DNA from: Lichenostomus cassidix
Lineage: Eukaryota; Chordata; Aves; Passeriformes; Meliphagidae
Length of the DNA stretch: 64,000 bases
Reading direction: 5' to 3'
Assembly (NCBI GenBank): GCA_008360975.2
Contig: CM039182.1
Coordinates: forward strand, 106,878,443-106,942,442
Numbering within the stretch: position 1 is the stretch's first letter; each line of letters opens with the position of its first letter. Positions 1 to 13,650 of this stretch are shown here, one piece after another. Below the pieces are notes generated by a model. It saw only the letters and a list, made by a program, of their open reading frames with translations. It made no database searches and was not told where the DNA came from. Made by a program: the position numbers and the translations under genes.

Positions 1-3000
1 AAACAAGTAGATACCAGAAAATTCTCTGTACTACACACTGGTATTGATTTAAAGGGCGGCGGGGGGGGTTGGTATGCAGAAGAACTGCAAGACTGCATCC
101 TAGGGAAATGAAAAGGAGCTCCAACAGTTTCTGATCTCTGGAATCTTAACCACCAAACGGAAGATTTGCTCCTGTGGCTTTTCCTAAAATTTCTGATGAC
201 TAACAGAAAAAGGGGATGAGGGTGTGTGTGTGGAAATCAAGGCTGCCAAAGCATGAAGTGTCCCAGTCTCCTCCTCCTTTATGGCATATTCTCTTGACCA
301 TCAATTTGACTGCTCTGCTGAGACCCTGGTAAAAAAACACAAACAGAGGAAATGTTTCCAAATGCAGTGCTGAGGGAATACATGACTGGTCTCACCATGT
401 GCATGCAGGCAAGGGAATGCTTTTGCCAAGTTAGGTATAGCCCTGGTCATAGGCACCACAGCTTGCTCTCATCGCAGACTACACCTCTGCCAATACCTTC
501 TTATTCACACAGTCCTTTCTTACTGTCTACAGGCAGATCTTTGCTTATCCTTTTCAAGTATACCAATAGAGTGCTTGCAGAAATCAATTTCACCTCTGAG
601 ATACTGGATTCTGACACACAAATAAATTAATGGCCTACAACAAAAACTGTTAAAGATGATACATCCATTTAAAGATTTCCCAACATATACAAATGCTATC
701 TACCTGGATGTTTATCTCTCTATTTTTACAGTACATTATCTATATATTTTTTACAGTATACTCAGACTGCCAAGAACATAGAATCACCACTACTCAGGCT
801 GGAATTTGCTATGAGAGAATTTTGTTTCTTTTTCTTCTTTCTAAGCATGTGGGTCTCAGACATTCTGGAAAATGATAATAACAGTTGCTTAACTCTCTTA
901 GAATTACCCATGCTAACTACCTTGACAAAGCCCATGGCAGGGATGGGATGGTGTTCTTGACTATGGCAGCTATAAACCACAAATAATTACATTATCTTTA
1001 ACTACTATTCACTTCAGCCAGAAGAAACATGCCTTCGATCCAGCTTCTCCTAGACAACTGTAAGGAAACAGAACAATGGTAATTCCCAAAGCCCCTGACC
1101 TCATGGAACTGTATTTCATTAACCAGTTTTCTCTAAGCAAGTGGCAGAGAAGTACATTACACAGAAGGGGACATTGAGGCCACAGATCTGGGGCAGCTGA
1201 ACACTGGAAAAGGATTGTGATGCTGTTGCTCAGAGAACACATGCCATGAATGATCATTCACCTCCTCCCCCCAAGGCTGCAGGCTTGCAAATCCACACAC
1301 TGACAAGACAACTACACAGAAATAATAAAACTAAGTATTTTGACTCTCTTAACTTAAATTTGAAATCTGTAATCATTGAAGAAGGGGGCACACATGGGCA
1401 ACAAAAGAGCAGGCAGAACACGAGATTCAGTACATCTCTATTCAGTGGCAGGAAGGCATCTATTATCAGACGCAGAATGGGCCCAAAATGCTAAGAAAGC
1501 CAGCATTGTTGCAGGCGTTACTGGGAACATCCTAACTGCTTGCTTCAATTATTCAAAGAAAGATAAGCTGGGACAACCCCAAAACAGTTTCCTTAAAACC
1601 AGTATTTGACAAACCGAAGCTTAATTCTTGCAATAGCACTGAAACCAAAGCAAGCACATAAAGTGCTTAGGCACTACCCTGAAAACGCATGGATAAAAAC
1701 CGGCTAGAGGTTGGCCCTCTCAGCCCATCTCAGCAAGATCGCTTTAGACCAGCAGTGAAAGATGCAGTCAGCCTTTTAGACATAGTTGTCTTGGAGACAC
1801 CAGAACACACTGTATTGATGACAAAGGAAACAAAAAGCTGGATGCACTTTCTAAGGCTTTTAGTCTGCTCTCTTTCATGTGGAGTTTACGGAGGAGGGCC
1901 TCCCTGGGATGGGTATGCGGGGAATGCTGGCAGCAGGACCAGCTCATTGAGGTAGAAATCTGCACTTGCTTAGGAGCTTCATGCAGCCCCAGAGCACCCT
2001 TTATCCCAGGAACAGGAGCCTTCGACATGGAAACTCCAGCAAATGAGGCTCATGTTTGCTCACTTTGAAGGTTTAGCCCTGCACAAGCATTAAACCCTTC
2101 CACCTAAGGGTGTTTTAAGAGAAATAAAGCAAGCAGTCTCTCCTGGATTGTGCAATGGCCCTGGAGCTGCTCTGGGGAGCTCTCTCCAATTATTCGATTG
2201 CTCTTCTGCTAGGATCCTTCCAAACTTTGAAGCAGAAATCCAGCAAAGTACCTCGAGGTAACTAGCAGAAAAACGGCTAGTGACATTTAGGCTGTAACTG
2301 CAAAAACTCCAAAGTTCTACCTCAGTGTAACTGAGGCAAGCACGGAAAAGAATTTGGATGGAAATTTATTTTTTAAAGGGACCACGAGCAGTGAATGCTT
2401 CTTATTGCAATTACTGAGTTAATCTTGTAATGCCGAAATGTGTAACTCCCAGACTGTCAGATTCTAGCTTTTTTAGGAGATAGGACAAGCATATGATTTT
2501 TGTTAACTTTAACCTGCTTGGAGATGAAGGCTACTACCATGAAGCAGCACTTGGTCAGTACACTGCACTGTAGTATGTGCATCATGTACAAGAATCTTTT
2601 CAATTTTTGTAGTACTTTTCACTGATAATGCAATTTAGACCTATATCAGAGGACACCATGACAATAATAGTAACTATTGGCTTTAGGTACACACTGTCAC
2701 ATGCACCTATCAACCCTTGAATTAAGCACTGTAAGACTGAGGTCTAGCTGAACTGTGTGACTATTTAGCTGATAGTGCAATATTTGCCGCAAGGGGTCTG
2801 CCTCCCTCTCTCCACATCTAAACGTCGTGCAGGACAATGACACCGACTTCTTACTTGCAAATGGAGTGCAGGGGCTGTAACTATTTCTCACAAAAAGAGA
2901 TGGAAGGTCTCACCCTGCCACAGATTGCCCACCTGCATGAAAGTTTATAAATTTCTTGATTTCACAGTCTGATGGCTTTTGTATGCCCATTTTTGAGTTC

Positions 3001-5406
3001 TGTGAGTCCTCCAAAAATTGTGCATGATGTATCAGTACGTAGTTCTGACAGTAGGATGGGTGAAGCAGGAAAAAACTGATAATTTTTCACATCACAATCT
3101 GCTCTTCTTTCATGTTGCTCCTCTGTTTTGTCTGTACAGCGGATTGAAGAGGAGGGAAGCAGTCAGGCTACACAGATAGGTGATAACTCCTTGCCTTCCC
3201 AGTGTCTCTTCTAAAGGGCTATAAAATGGATAGGTAATAGGTACCTGACAAAGGGATATTGAAATAATCAGCACCCAACACCATCTTAGAAGACCTCTCA
3301 ATATTTTTACTTAAAACTATGTATCTGTAGTAGATGATTGCTACCCTCACATATGTCTGACTGACAACGGCAGAAAATCTGGGTCAAATGATGCAAAAGA
3401 CACTCAACCTGATGGAAGCAACTACTGCTGGTGGATTTCCACATCAGAGGTGCCTATGTAATGAAATTGTCTTAAAACAACCAACTCAGTTAATTCTGGC
3501 TCATTTGTTTTGTCACTAAATGCAAAACAGTATATTGAATTAACTGAATTGCTAACAGCAGCTGTGGTTTTTTGGGACCACTAAAAATCAAACTATTTAT
3601 AAATACCACAATATGGATTTTGGAATCTCATTTCAGGCACCACACAGCTAGGGCATATCTAGACCAGGACAAACATCATCAGGACAGAATACCTCTCAGC
3701 TGGAGAGATTATGATTTCTGCAAGGTTAAAAAAAGAGAAAAAATTCAGAAACCCTGTCCTCAGACACCACCCAGAACACTGGTTAACTGTATCCTTCCAG
3801 GACTTAGCCTGTGGTGCTTGCTTCTGTGTGAAGCTTGCCAGGTCCCTTTCTTGTATATCTATGATATCATTAATCTGTACTTGAAAAAGATCAATCTAGC
3901 ATCCCTGTATTTTATTGGGTATGAGCCAAAAACCCAAGGAACTGGGGACTGACCACTTATGGCTGCAGCATCCTAATGACCAGTGCTTGGTCATTATTTC
4001 TGAAGCAAAGTCTTTGACTTGTCAATCATTTGTATAATGAAACTCTGCCACTATTACCTTAAAAAAATTCAGCAATGCAGCTACAAATTTGAAAACTGTT
4101 AGTTCCCCAGACTGGGCCAATGTAGCAGCAAAGTCTTTTTGATGAATCATTCAGAGTTGCTCTGACGATGAGTAAATTCACATACTCTATGTACAGATGA
4201 CCTATTCCTTGGTGTAGCTACTTCATGTACCTGAAGCATCTGTGACAGTACATTTCAGTAGGATTTGTGAGGAAAAAAATACTCTATTCCCTCAGTAAAA
4301 TTAAAACCCTGCCTCCAACAGAGATGTCCTCCAATATGGATACAGGTGAATTTTGCACTCACGGAATCATGACTCCTGCTGTGAAGTTTATAGGAACTAA
4401 ATAGTCAAGCTGTGCTATCACCATTTCGGTCATTGATGCAAACAGTGAAGAGTAGGCTCAGAAACACACAGGCATGTGATTTTGATGATGAGGTACAGAG
4501 CAGAACACAATATATAACATTACTTTTCCATCTGCTTCTATTTTTAAAGTAAGTGAAATATTGCATGAGATTCATGAACAACTGCATCCATTTTGTGGCA
4601 TCACACTACAGACACATTCTAACAGGCAGGAAGAGTAACAAGAGGATGAACGAAGAAGGTACTTGTGTATGCTTTTGCATCAAAATCATTTTTCAGGTTT
4701 AATGCTGACCTGCAGCCTAGCTCATTCCATTAGAGGAGGCTCACAAATGCTACTCAGAACTGGAGCATGAGATTTTTTTTTTTTTTCACATTGAATCCAT
4801 GGGCATTTAGTAGAACGGTTGACAATGACCATATAAATGTATGTTCATGGTAAGGAAATTTTTAGCTAGAAGAATTTTTTCCCCAGATCCAATTAAAAAA
4901 CCTCAAAACCTCACAAAAAAATCTCTTGACTCCCAGACCAAAAAAGGAATCAGAAATTAAAAGTTCTAATCCTACTTTTCAGGCAAACTGTAATTAAGAT
5001 CTTCTACCACATTTATTTACAGGCAAGTGAAATTGAAAAGATAATATGCTTTTACTTACAGCTGAATTTTTGTACCACTGTTGACATGCCACATTGGATG
5101 TCTATTAAAATTATTTCATCATAACAAATCTGGGAAACAGTAAATTAGAGGTTTGTCCCTTAGAGCACATTCCTCTATGCCCCAGCTCAAAATCACTGCA
5201 GCTTAGTTTACCAGAACTTTTTTAAGGGCATAGGCTTCATGCAGCTTATGTACAAAGACTGCCAAGATTCAGAGTTATCACTGACCCGCCTACTATGTCC
5301 TGGTACAACAAAACTTAAAAGCAACAAGAAGGAACACAGGCGTAAAAACCAGAACCTGGAATATTTTCTTCCTTTTATCATAAAGAGAATGAAACTCTGT
5401 GAACCT

Positions 5407-5424
5407 ATTTGCATTTGGACAATA
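5407..5424 (-). promoter_or_regulatory. Candidate SOX-octamer composite site
   Basis: Read on the minus strand, the site is TATTGTCCAAATGCAAAT. It consists of a SOX-type HMG core (TATTGTC), three bases, then a perfect octamer ATGCAAAT. This is the order, orientation and 3-base spacing of the SOX2-OCT element of the FGF4 enhancer. It lies in CDH2 intron 2 in the same strand sense as the gene. Group B1 SOX factors are known to drive avian N-cadherin enhancers, but whether this copy is used is inference. Confidence 0.35.
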
Positions 5425-8338
5425 AATCTCTGTGTGTTTTCTGTATTTGCAATAATCAGCCAATAGACTAAGTTTTCAGAAGATCAATGCCCACAATAAA
5501 TATTTGCAAACTAACATATTGAAACTTTTATTACTAAGTAGAACAGGTTTGCTTATTTTTTTGCAGCACAAGCTACTTGCTTCCATTACTCTGCTTTATG
5601 AGAATTCTGTTCTTTATTTAGACTTGAGCACTAAAGGCTGCATGGTTTATGGATACAATTATAACCACAAGTCTGTTTCCAATTTTCCAAAGCCAAACCT
5701 TCACTGTAACAGATAAAATCAGAATTATAGGAACAAAGCATGATCACGGAAGAATGACATTTGTAATATAAACATACAAAATATTACACTACACAATCAA
5801 AAGGCACATTATGCAGCCTTAGCTAACACAAGTCACCATGAGGTCAACTGTAGGATTTGCCTGACTGGAAAACACAGCCTGAACCACTAAAATCATTTTT
5901 GTATTAATACAAATACTCTTGGACTACTCATATGCTTTGAACTGGACATATGTATAAATCCTTGTGGAGATGCAGTCCTGGACTGTTAATACATACATCT
6001 CAGTATTCATAAAGAACCTGAAAAACTGTGGTTTTACATTCCTGCTGCTAACATCACTTTAATAGCTACAGCTGGTATTTACATCCATGCTATTCCTATG
6101 GTGGAAACTGGCAGGATAAAAAATTTGGTAGGAGATGCTAGTTAAGAAGGTATCTATGACTGATTGCTTTATTTAGTCATCTGCTTCCAAAAGAGCAAAA
6201 TCACTTCAAACCCATCAGAGTAGGCTCTTAATACTATACTTGAACATTACTTCCTCTAGCTCATTTCCCCCTAACTTTTTCAAATCTATGTATTATATAT
6301 CCCTTCTGCATTTTCTCCAGCTAAATCCCATTTCTATTGTGCAGATGCAAAAAGAAATGCAAAACAAGCCTGTATTCTTGCTGTTGGATTGTGTCACCAA
6401 AGCAGAGAGAAGTTCTCTAGAATTATATACTGTCAGCTCTGTTCTACTCCCACTGATACTCCCAGACATCTTACTGTACAGGAGGGAACCGAGATGCAAA
6501 GCTCCAGCATATAGCAAATACGTATGGAGGAGAGAAAAACAAAATGGGCATCCTGGCGTATAATAAATATTACAGATGCTGACTGTGTGCTTAACAGCTT
6601 ACTAAGCAGAAGCAACAGGAATGCTAGTTCTATAATCAACAGTCTTCCAATTTGATTCCAAATTATAGGTGTGTATAACTCATGGAGTTGGAGGTAAATC
6701 ACTGCTTAAACTCAGTGATGTCAAATAAACTATACATTAACAATTAAATGTTCCCCCCCAATGCAATATTCATAACACCAAGTCTGACAAGTTCCTTTTC
6801 AGCTGAAAACACAACTAAATACACTTCACAGGAGAGGTCTGGTTGCCTGTGAAGTTATTAAAAAGACTCAGAACCACTTCAGTTCTCACTGGAAAGTCAT
6901 TCAAGTTTCTGATGGACGGGAATTATTTCAACATCTAACACTTCAAAATATATAGGTTTTTGCTACACTTATTCAAAAGTGGTCACATTCCTCCCTTAGA
7001 AATTCTCAGATAAAGAGCTGAAATTTGCTAATAAAACTGCTGAAAAACTTTGATTTTTCAAAGACTGTATCCGTAATTGATATTAAAAGTTCAATTTCCA
7101 TTTTGAGAACAGAACAAAAGAATGAAAGACAGACAGAGAACAGAAACTTTTTGCATTAACTTGTCCCATTAAAAAATGTTTTCTTTGGCCTTTATTCAAA
7201 GGCAAGAACTAGATACATAAGAGAACCTCTCATATATTGGAAAAGGACCATCAAATAGTGTATTTTCAGAATTTCAACTTATCCTTAATAAGATTGATAT
7301 TGTTAGGGGACACAGAAAAAGAAAGCATGTGTATTGAATGTAAACCAACAGGTTTTCCTGTATCTTAGGACATTTGTGTTGTTTATACATACACAGATAT
7401 GCTACACATACATACTAATAAATGTATATATGGATTCCTAACAGTGCCTTAAGACACTGAGTGCTATTTGTCTCTGCCCTAAGTTAACTGTATTTAAGTC
7501 CTTGAGAGCATGAGGATGCTGCTGATGTGGTATTCATATAATGGCTTCTGTCTTTGGGGGATCTTCCAAAGCAGACTTCCAGAAATTATCTGGCACGTTA
7601 TTACCCCATTTTCTACTCAATTTATCAAATAAACATCAACATTTTAAAGACAGGATGGTGGAATTCCTTGCAACCAACTGTAGCAAGTTCAAATGTGTCT
7701 CATCATCTGGACACTTTCTGTACTCAACTGAAGACAAATTGCTTTGCTAAAGGGTTAAGGCAGACTGGGAAACCTGCCATCTAAAAATAACTCCCTCTTC
7801 ACTGGAGAGGCCAGAGCCCAGACAACATAGACTAGAGGATTAACAATGAATGGTAAATTTTAGATGAACAAGTATCTTTCATTAGGCCAACTCCCATAGT
7901 TTTTAAAAATGACACAAGACTTGGGGCAGACAAAGCCTTTTCTGTTTTAAAATCTTTCCAAAGTTATTCTCAGCTGGGCAAGTATTCTTATTTTGGAGCC
8001 AAAGAAAGGCGCACATACAGAGTCAAAAGATTTGCCCTGGGCTACGTGCAAACTACCAGCAAACTAAGATCAAAGATCAAGTGGTTCTAGATGTAGATTT
8101 GGAGTGGGCTCCTTTCCCAGCTAACATCACTTCTCCTGGTACTTCTGCAGACCTTGCACTGAACAAAGAGAGACTTGTTAAAATGCCTTAAGTGAGTTTT
8201 TGCATGGCATATTCAAATTATAAAAGTATTTTGATGTCATCTACCCAGCAAATATATTCACTGCTGATAATAAATGATACCAGTTCAACTCACAAGAAAA
8301 TTCCATACCCCACCAATATTGTCTATTTTTCAAAAATG

Positions 8339-8371
8339 TGCAAGTATTTCCACCTATGCAAGTATTTCCAC
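8339..8371. repeat. Short tandem duplication, period 18
   Basis: The 15-mer TGCAAGTATTTCCAC occurs at 8339-8353 and again at 8357-8371. It is consistent with a simple slippage duplication in intron 2. Confidence 0.9.
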
Positions 8372-9845
8372 GAAGTCAAAGAACAGCCAGCCACCTACAA
8401 GGAGGAAGAATGCTCTTTTTGGTTGCACTTGTGTTTGTTTGGTGTTTAGGGTTTTCTTGATAAAAAATTGTAACATTACACTGAAACTGATTTGTTCTAA
8501 GTAGGATTAACTGGACTGAAACAAGAGCCTGTTTTTAGGCAGTGTTTCTGAAAAGGAGAGAATTATATTCAGTATATATACTCAGTACAGATCAGAAGGG
8601 GTTTATATATAAATATATCCAGAGGGAAAAATTACTGAAATATTTGTTTACAGTTCTGAAGTTGAGACTGCCTACAGGTAAATAGTCTAGATGAGAATTA
8701 GCATCTGAGGGGTGACCAGTCTTTCAAAAGTCTCTGAATCTGATAAAATCCTGTCACTGAGCTATAGATCGGTGTTTGTGTACTTGCCCCTTGGGGATTC
8801 AGACACCAGACCTGACCTTGAATGGATACCAGCTGGCTGGCAAAGGCTCCTACCACTGGATCTGAAACAGCCTTGATGATACACCCAGTGTGGGTCGCAA
8901 TTAGTGCTGCCACTTGACAAGCAGCAACGCCTGCCCTACTCTGCGTTGCAGTTGGCGGGCACAAACAAAAAGCTTCCCATAAACTGTTGAGCAGTGCCCA
9001 ATAGAGCAGGAAGAATCCAGAGGAAAGCTTTAATAGGCCATTGAAGAAAACTGTGATGAGCTAAGTATGAAGCAGCAATAGAAATAATAGTGGAAGATTG
9101 CAAAACAAGGGCATAAGGCCTAATATGAAAAGATGAGCCAGCTGGAAGCAGACAGGAACTAAGACTAGAAAGGAGAGATTACAATGCAGTTCTTAGAATA
9201 ATGAATCATATAAAAATATCAGGTTCCTATTGTCTTTAGCCAGTGATGTTTCATTGCATACCTAGGGACGCTGCCTCACTGTTAATTGTGCTCCCTGACT
9301 GGCTCTCAGCAGCCATCAGCAAACCTGCTCCTCTCCCAACGAAGAGCCCCAGCAAACCACCTTCAAATCTGCAGATGCTCAAACAGAAACAGACTGAAGA
9401 TTGCTTTGCTTTCTCCCCTGCTTTCCACAGCCTGTAAGATACACCTCTCAAACATAAGTCTGAAGTTTAAAGACTGGATGTTGTGTCACTAAGCGCTGCA
9501 TATAACAACTCCCAAAAGAATACTGGCTGCACTTCACAGAGGCTCTGCTTCTCTCTTGGTACAACCTCAGGGTGCTGTGGTGGCAGGGAAGTTATTAAGA
9601 CTAAAGCACAGTGAACCAAGATCAGTTAGAAGATGGTGTGAAGTTTCCAAGTCATATGTTTACAGAAAAAAAAGGACTTGTGATTACAAAGGGAAATCAA
9701 CTACAGCAGGGAAGAGATGCCATAAAGGGCTTTCTTTTCACTGTAAACACATCATTTCTCTCAAAATGTCCAAGCAGCCAAACAAAATATGAATTTAGAC
9801 AACTATAACAAGGCACTCCCCAGTCAGGACACATCCAGGTTTAAA

Positions 9846-10100
9846 ATCACAGAATTGTTTAGGTTAGAAAAGATCTTTAAGACCACTGAGCCCAACCATT
9901 AACACAATACTGTCAAGTCCACCACTAAACCATGTCTCCAGGTACCACATCTACATGACTTTTAAACACCTCCAGGGATGATGGCTCAACCACTGCCCTG
10001 GGCAGCCAGCTCCAATGCCTGACAGAAGTTTCAGTGAGGAATTTTTTTCTAATATCCAATCAAAACCTCCTCTGGCACAACTTGAGGCCAAAAAGTACCA
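9846..10100 (-). mobile_element. CR1 LINE 3' fragment, antisense to +
   Basis: The + strand begins with TCACAGAATTGTTTAGGTTAG and continues through the familiar reverse complement of a CR1 tail. Recognisable blocks are 'aagatctttaagacca', 'cctccagggatgatggctc' and 'ccctgggcagccagctccaatgcct'. In its own sense the element lies on the minus strand, with its 3' end at about 9846. Only about 250 bases remain, 5'-truncated as is usual for CR1, and there is no coding capacity. Substitutions are frequent, so it is an old copy. The left edge is clear; the right edge is uncertain by a few tens of bases. Confidence 0.9.
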
Positions 10101-13100
10101 GCTGCTCAGTACTGCCTAACGAAAATACACGATCTTGCACTCCAAGTCTTAAAAAAGCCGGTCTTAAATAAAGACATTTCTTTCTTTAGAGAAGGAGGAT
10201 TTATTCTCTTTGAAAATTTCTGAGATTTGAGGTAAGGCAAGCACACAGACCCAAGGGAGCAAAATTAGCAGCTGGAAGCTGAGCTCTTCAGACAAGCTGG
10301 CAGAAGAGATCACATACTCTCAAAGAATATCTAACTGCAGAAGATCCATTGCTTGGAAGGAGGTCCATCCAAATTATGTATGAGAGAAATGTCCCTACTA
10401 TTTGTGCTTTGAGACTAAGGAAAAAAGCTTTTACATACAAGATTTCTTTATTTAATTAGTTTCTTCTATTAATGCTTTTAATTCCTTTGATTCAACCTCT
10501 TCAGAAGTCTTTCTTTTACTGACTAACAGGAAGGAGAAAAACATGTACCAGGACAGGAGTAAGTACCAAGCTGGTGGATAGAAATCTGGTAACTACAGAC
10601 TTAACTAGGATTGTGTTTTACATACTTCACTGCATTAGATTAGAATCAGATGATGCAGAAGATAGGACATGAAGGACGTAGGTTACTCCAGCAAGACTCC
10701 TAGGTCTGCTCCAGGATTTGGTTCTCATATTATTTGTACAGTTCATAAGAGTTTATTTATTAAGCATTTCACTCAATGGTCTACATGGTAAACTGACTGA
10801 GCAGAATCAGTGTAGAATTCTATGCTGCCTCAAACAAGAACCGCATCAATAACATCTATAAGGCTATTTTCAGCTGGCTGTATTGCAATGAGAAAAATAA
10901 AGTGCTTCCTATCTGTAGAAAATATTCTCACACTCTGGATATATGAAAAGTTTAACACGGGTCATGCAAAAATTGTCTAAAATAAATATGTGCTATTCCT
11001 TCCGCATTCAGAAATGACCTTCCGTGGTAACAGTTATGCCCTTCCAGCTGCATGGGCGAACATGGTATCTTCCATCCTGTCACGAACAGACTGTCACTCT
11101 GACAATGATTTACAGTGACCACAGTTAATGAGTAAGACTGCATAGTGAAGAATGCAATGTTTCTCCCTATCAACTTGCTGAAGTAACTGAAAAGGCTAAA
11201 ATGGTATTTGCAAGCCAAACAGTTTGAGATAAGAACAAAACAATTCACTTTGTTCAAAGGAATCACTTTGTTTGCTTTTCTAGGACACCTCATAAGCTTA
11301 AGTTTTAGAAGTCTGCAACAGCATAGCTGCAAGAATCACTCCTAGCCCTCACAGAAGCAAATATGCCTGCACGTAAGTATGGGCCTGAGAGTCAGATCTG
11401 CCTCTGGAATATTAATGTTTGTGAAACTGTTTCTGTCTTTTTTAGGTTGCTACTTCAAAGGTAGTTCAAGGGTTAGAAAATGAGTATCAATTAAAAATAA
11501 ATCCAAAAGGAATTACTGGGAGTGGAGCAGATGTTTTTGCTTTACCAACAGCCTTTAGAGAAACGTAACATTTTTGTTTCCTGCATTTCAAACTGTGACA
11601 TTCCAACTGGTAAACCCTTGTAATGTATTCTGTAATAAAATAGGTGTCAGTTGCCCAAAATGACCATTTCATTATAGGTTTTAAACTCTATTCTATTTTC
11701 TTTACAAGGAAAGCCTGAAATTACATTTTGGATATTTACTTAGAAGTCCATCTGTGTCCTCCCCTTGCCTGCCCCCTGCTCCTCTCTGTGCTGGTTCCTG
11801 ACTGGTGCTGTGCAACCTGCTGGTTTTTGCCTTTATTAATACTTCAGTGGCTTTTTGCTGAACAGAGAAAGTCTAATCATCAAGAGGCAAGACCACAAAT
11901 CCCAGTTTCACTAGATATAACCAGCCTAGTTATTTACCAATGTTATTATCACAAGAACAGAAAACTGTTCTTAGAGAAACAGCATAAAAGTTACAGGAAG
12001 ATTTATTGCTTGGCTCTAAAAAGTATTCATTGAACAGTTGGACAGATAACAATGCAGGAACAAAAAATTATTCACCGTGTTAATCCTCCATCACTGAGCC
12101 TGCCCCATATCATTAATTCCCTACAGCTAGCTTTTCCTTGTTATTAACATTCAAAAAGAAATGAAATGATGCTTTAAGTACTCCTATTTCTATCAGTCCT
12201 TCAAAACTGACTACTCCATTGTGAATGTTATGGTAATATGTTACTTCTGAATTCAACTCTAGAGAGGGGGACAAAACTACAGACTACTGCTGAGTCAGAC
12301 ACTTGTTTAATGCTACCACTGGACAAATTTTTAGTGGAGAGGAAAGACTGTGGCTATTACAATTTACTGTCAAGGTGGACAATAAACATTTCCATGTTTA
12401 CACTATGGAAAACAATCCTTTCATCTCTGATTTGAATCAACCAGCTGCAAAATGCTTTTTAGAAACCCCTTTCAGTGGGGTTTGAGCATCTTTTAAGTCA
12501 TATGTTTTACGAATGGTTAATTTTCCAAGCAATGGGAAAAACCCCACCAAATTTAATGTAAGAATTGTTAGCTTCAAAACAAATTATTACCTCTTACTGA
12601 ACAGAGACACATGTAAATTAATTTATTTCCTTAATGCTTTTACATTTCTGCCTCAAACCCAACATTTTTTGGACAGGGTATTTTAGACAATATTTAATAG
12701 GCATAATATTTTTGGCCTGTCCATGATAAAGAGATGATAAATACTATCAGAAGCCCACGGCTATGCCCAGGACCATGAGAAGTCAGGGAGCACTTTGGAA
12801 GTCCCTTTGAACTTTTAAGAATTAAAGGCTAATCGCCTTTTTAAAACGGAGATTGCTTAAAGCTTTCCGCAGAAGATAAAACCTTTACTAGATGAACTGC
12901 ATCTGTTCATCACATCATTCAGAGTCAGCCACACCGGTCATCTTGGAATGAAAACACTGCAAATCTGGGTGGAGACTAAAAAGTGATTATTCTGACTTCA
13001 GTCCTTGCACTCACTGTTCAGCGTGAGCCCCCTGAGCTCAATGGGGGTTTGTGCTCAACCACCCTTTCCCAGCCCAAGCTCTCATCTAATTACAATTTCT

Positions 13101-13129
13101 GTATCCTCTGGTCCTGCAGAACTCCCCCT

Positions 13130-13650
13130 TACCTTCTCTTGTGTTAAGGCACTAGAGACAGTAATTTACGTCTAATTAACGGAACTGAGTCATAACGAGC
13201 CTCTTTCATTTACGAGACTTGAATGTTAAATGTCCAAAACAACCAATGAAACCCCCAGCTTTTAGTCCCGCTCCGTGTGTCAAGTTCCTGCAGCACAAAG
13301 CTGTTATTCAGACCTCGCTTTGCATACAGTCGGAGGGTCGGGGGTTATTCACACTGACAAATTCTTAAGATGGCACACACAGAGCCACCAGCTTCAATAT
13401 TTTAGCTAGGCAGCCGTGCTGAAACCGGCTCATCCTCAGGGACCTGCTGGTTTTCTCTGCCAGCGTTGGGAGGGTATCCTTTTACCCCTGACTGAATTTG
13501 ACAGCACCCTTTAGGAGGGATCAATTTCCACGCCACGGAGACAAAAGGCGCGATGAAAGTTGGAAGGCAGGCGCACAAAGAGCTGCACATCTGCCCGAAG
13601 AAAAGCGTGATAAAGCAGTTCTGCTGCTGATCCAAGATGAACCACCAAGA
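13130..13650. promoter_or_regulatory. CpG-retaining intronic segment, candidate enhancer
   Basis: Most of intron 2 is nearly free of CpG, yet this half-kilobase carries about twenty. It also holds homeodomain cores (CTAATTA at about 13085 and again at about 13175), an AP-1-like TGAGTCA near 13187, a CCAAT (AACCAATGAA) near 13240 and ACAAAG TCF/SOX-like words. Retained CpGs and clustered factor motifs are typical of conserved enhancers. No conservation data were available, so this is only a candidate. The minus-strand open frame across it (13402-13686) looks non-coding. Confidence 0.3.

Larger units (their letters stand above)
1..9845. other. Intron 2 segment without genes
   Basis: AT-rich intronic DNA. 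The supported items are the SOX-octamer composite at 5407-5424 and the 18-base-period tandem duplication at 8339-8371. A more GC-rich stretch at about 8700-8965 has an 88-codon minus-strand open frame that resembles no protein I know. I see no LINE, retroviral or RNA-gene signature. Confidence 0.6.

Noticed and set aside
10964..10977. ATGCAAA next to ATTGTC, as a possible SOX-octamer site
   Set aside because: The octamer is incomplete and the two motifs are in the wrong order for a known SOX-POU composite.
10952..11332. 126-codon minus-strand frame in the sense of CDH2
   Set aside because: There is no resemblance to cadherin sequence, and its composition is that of translated AT-rich intron.
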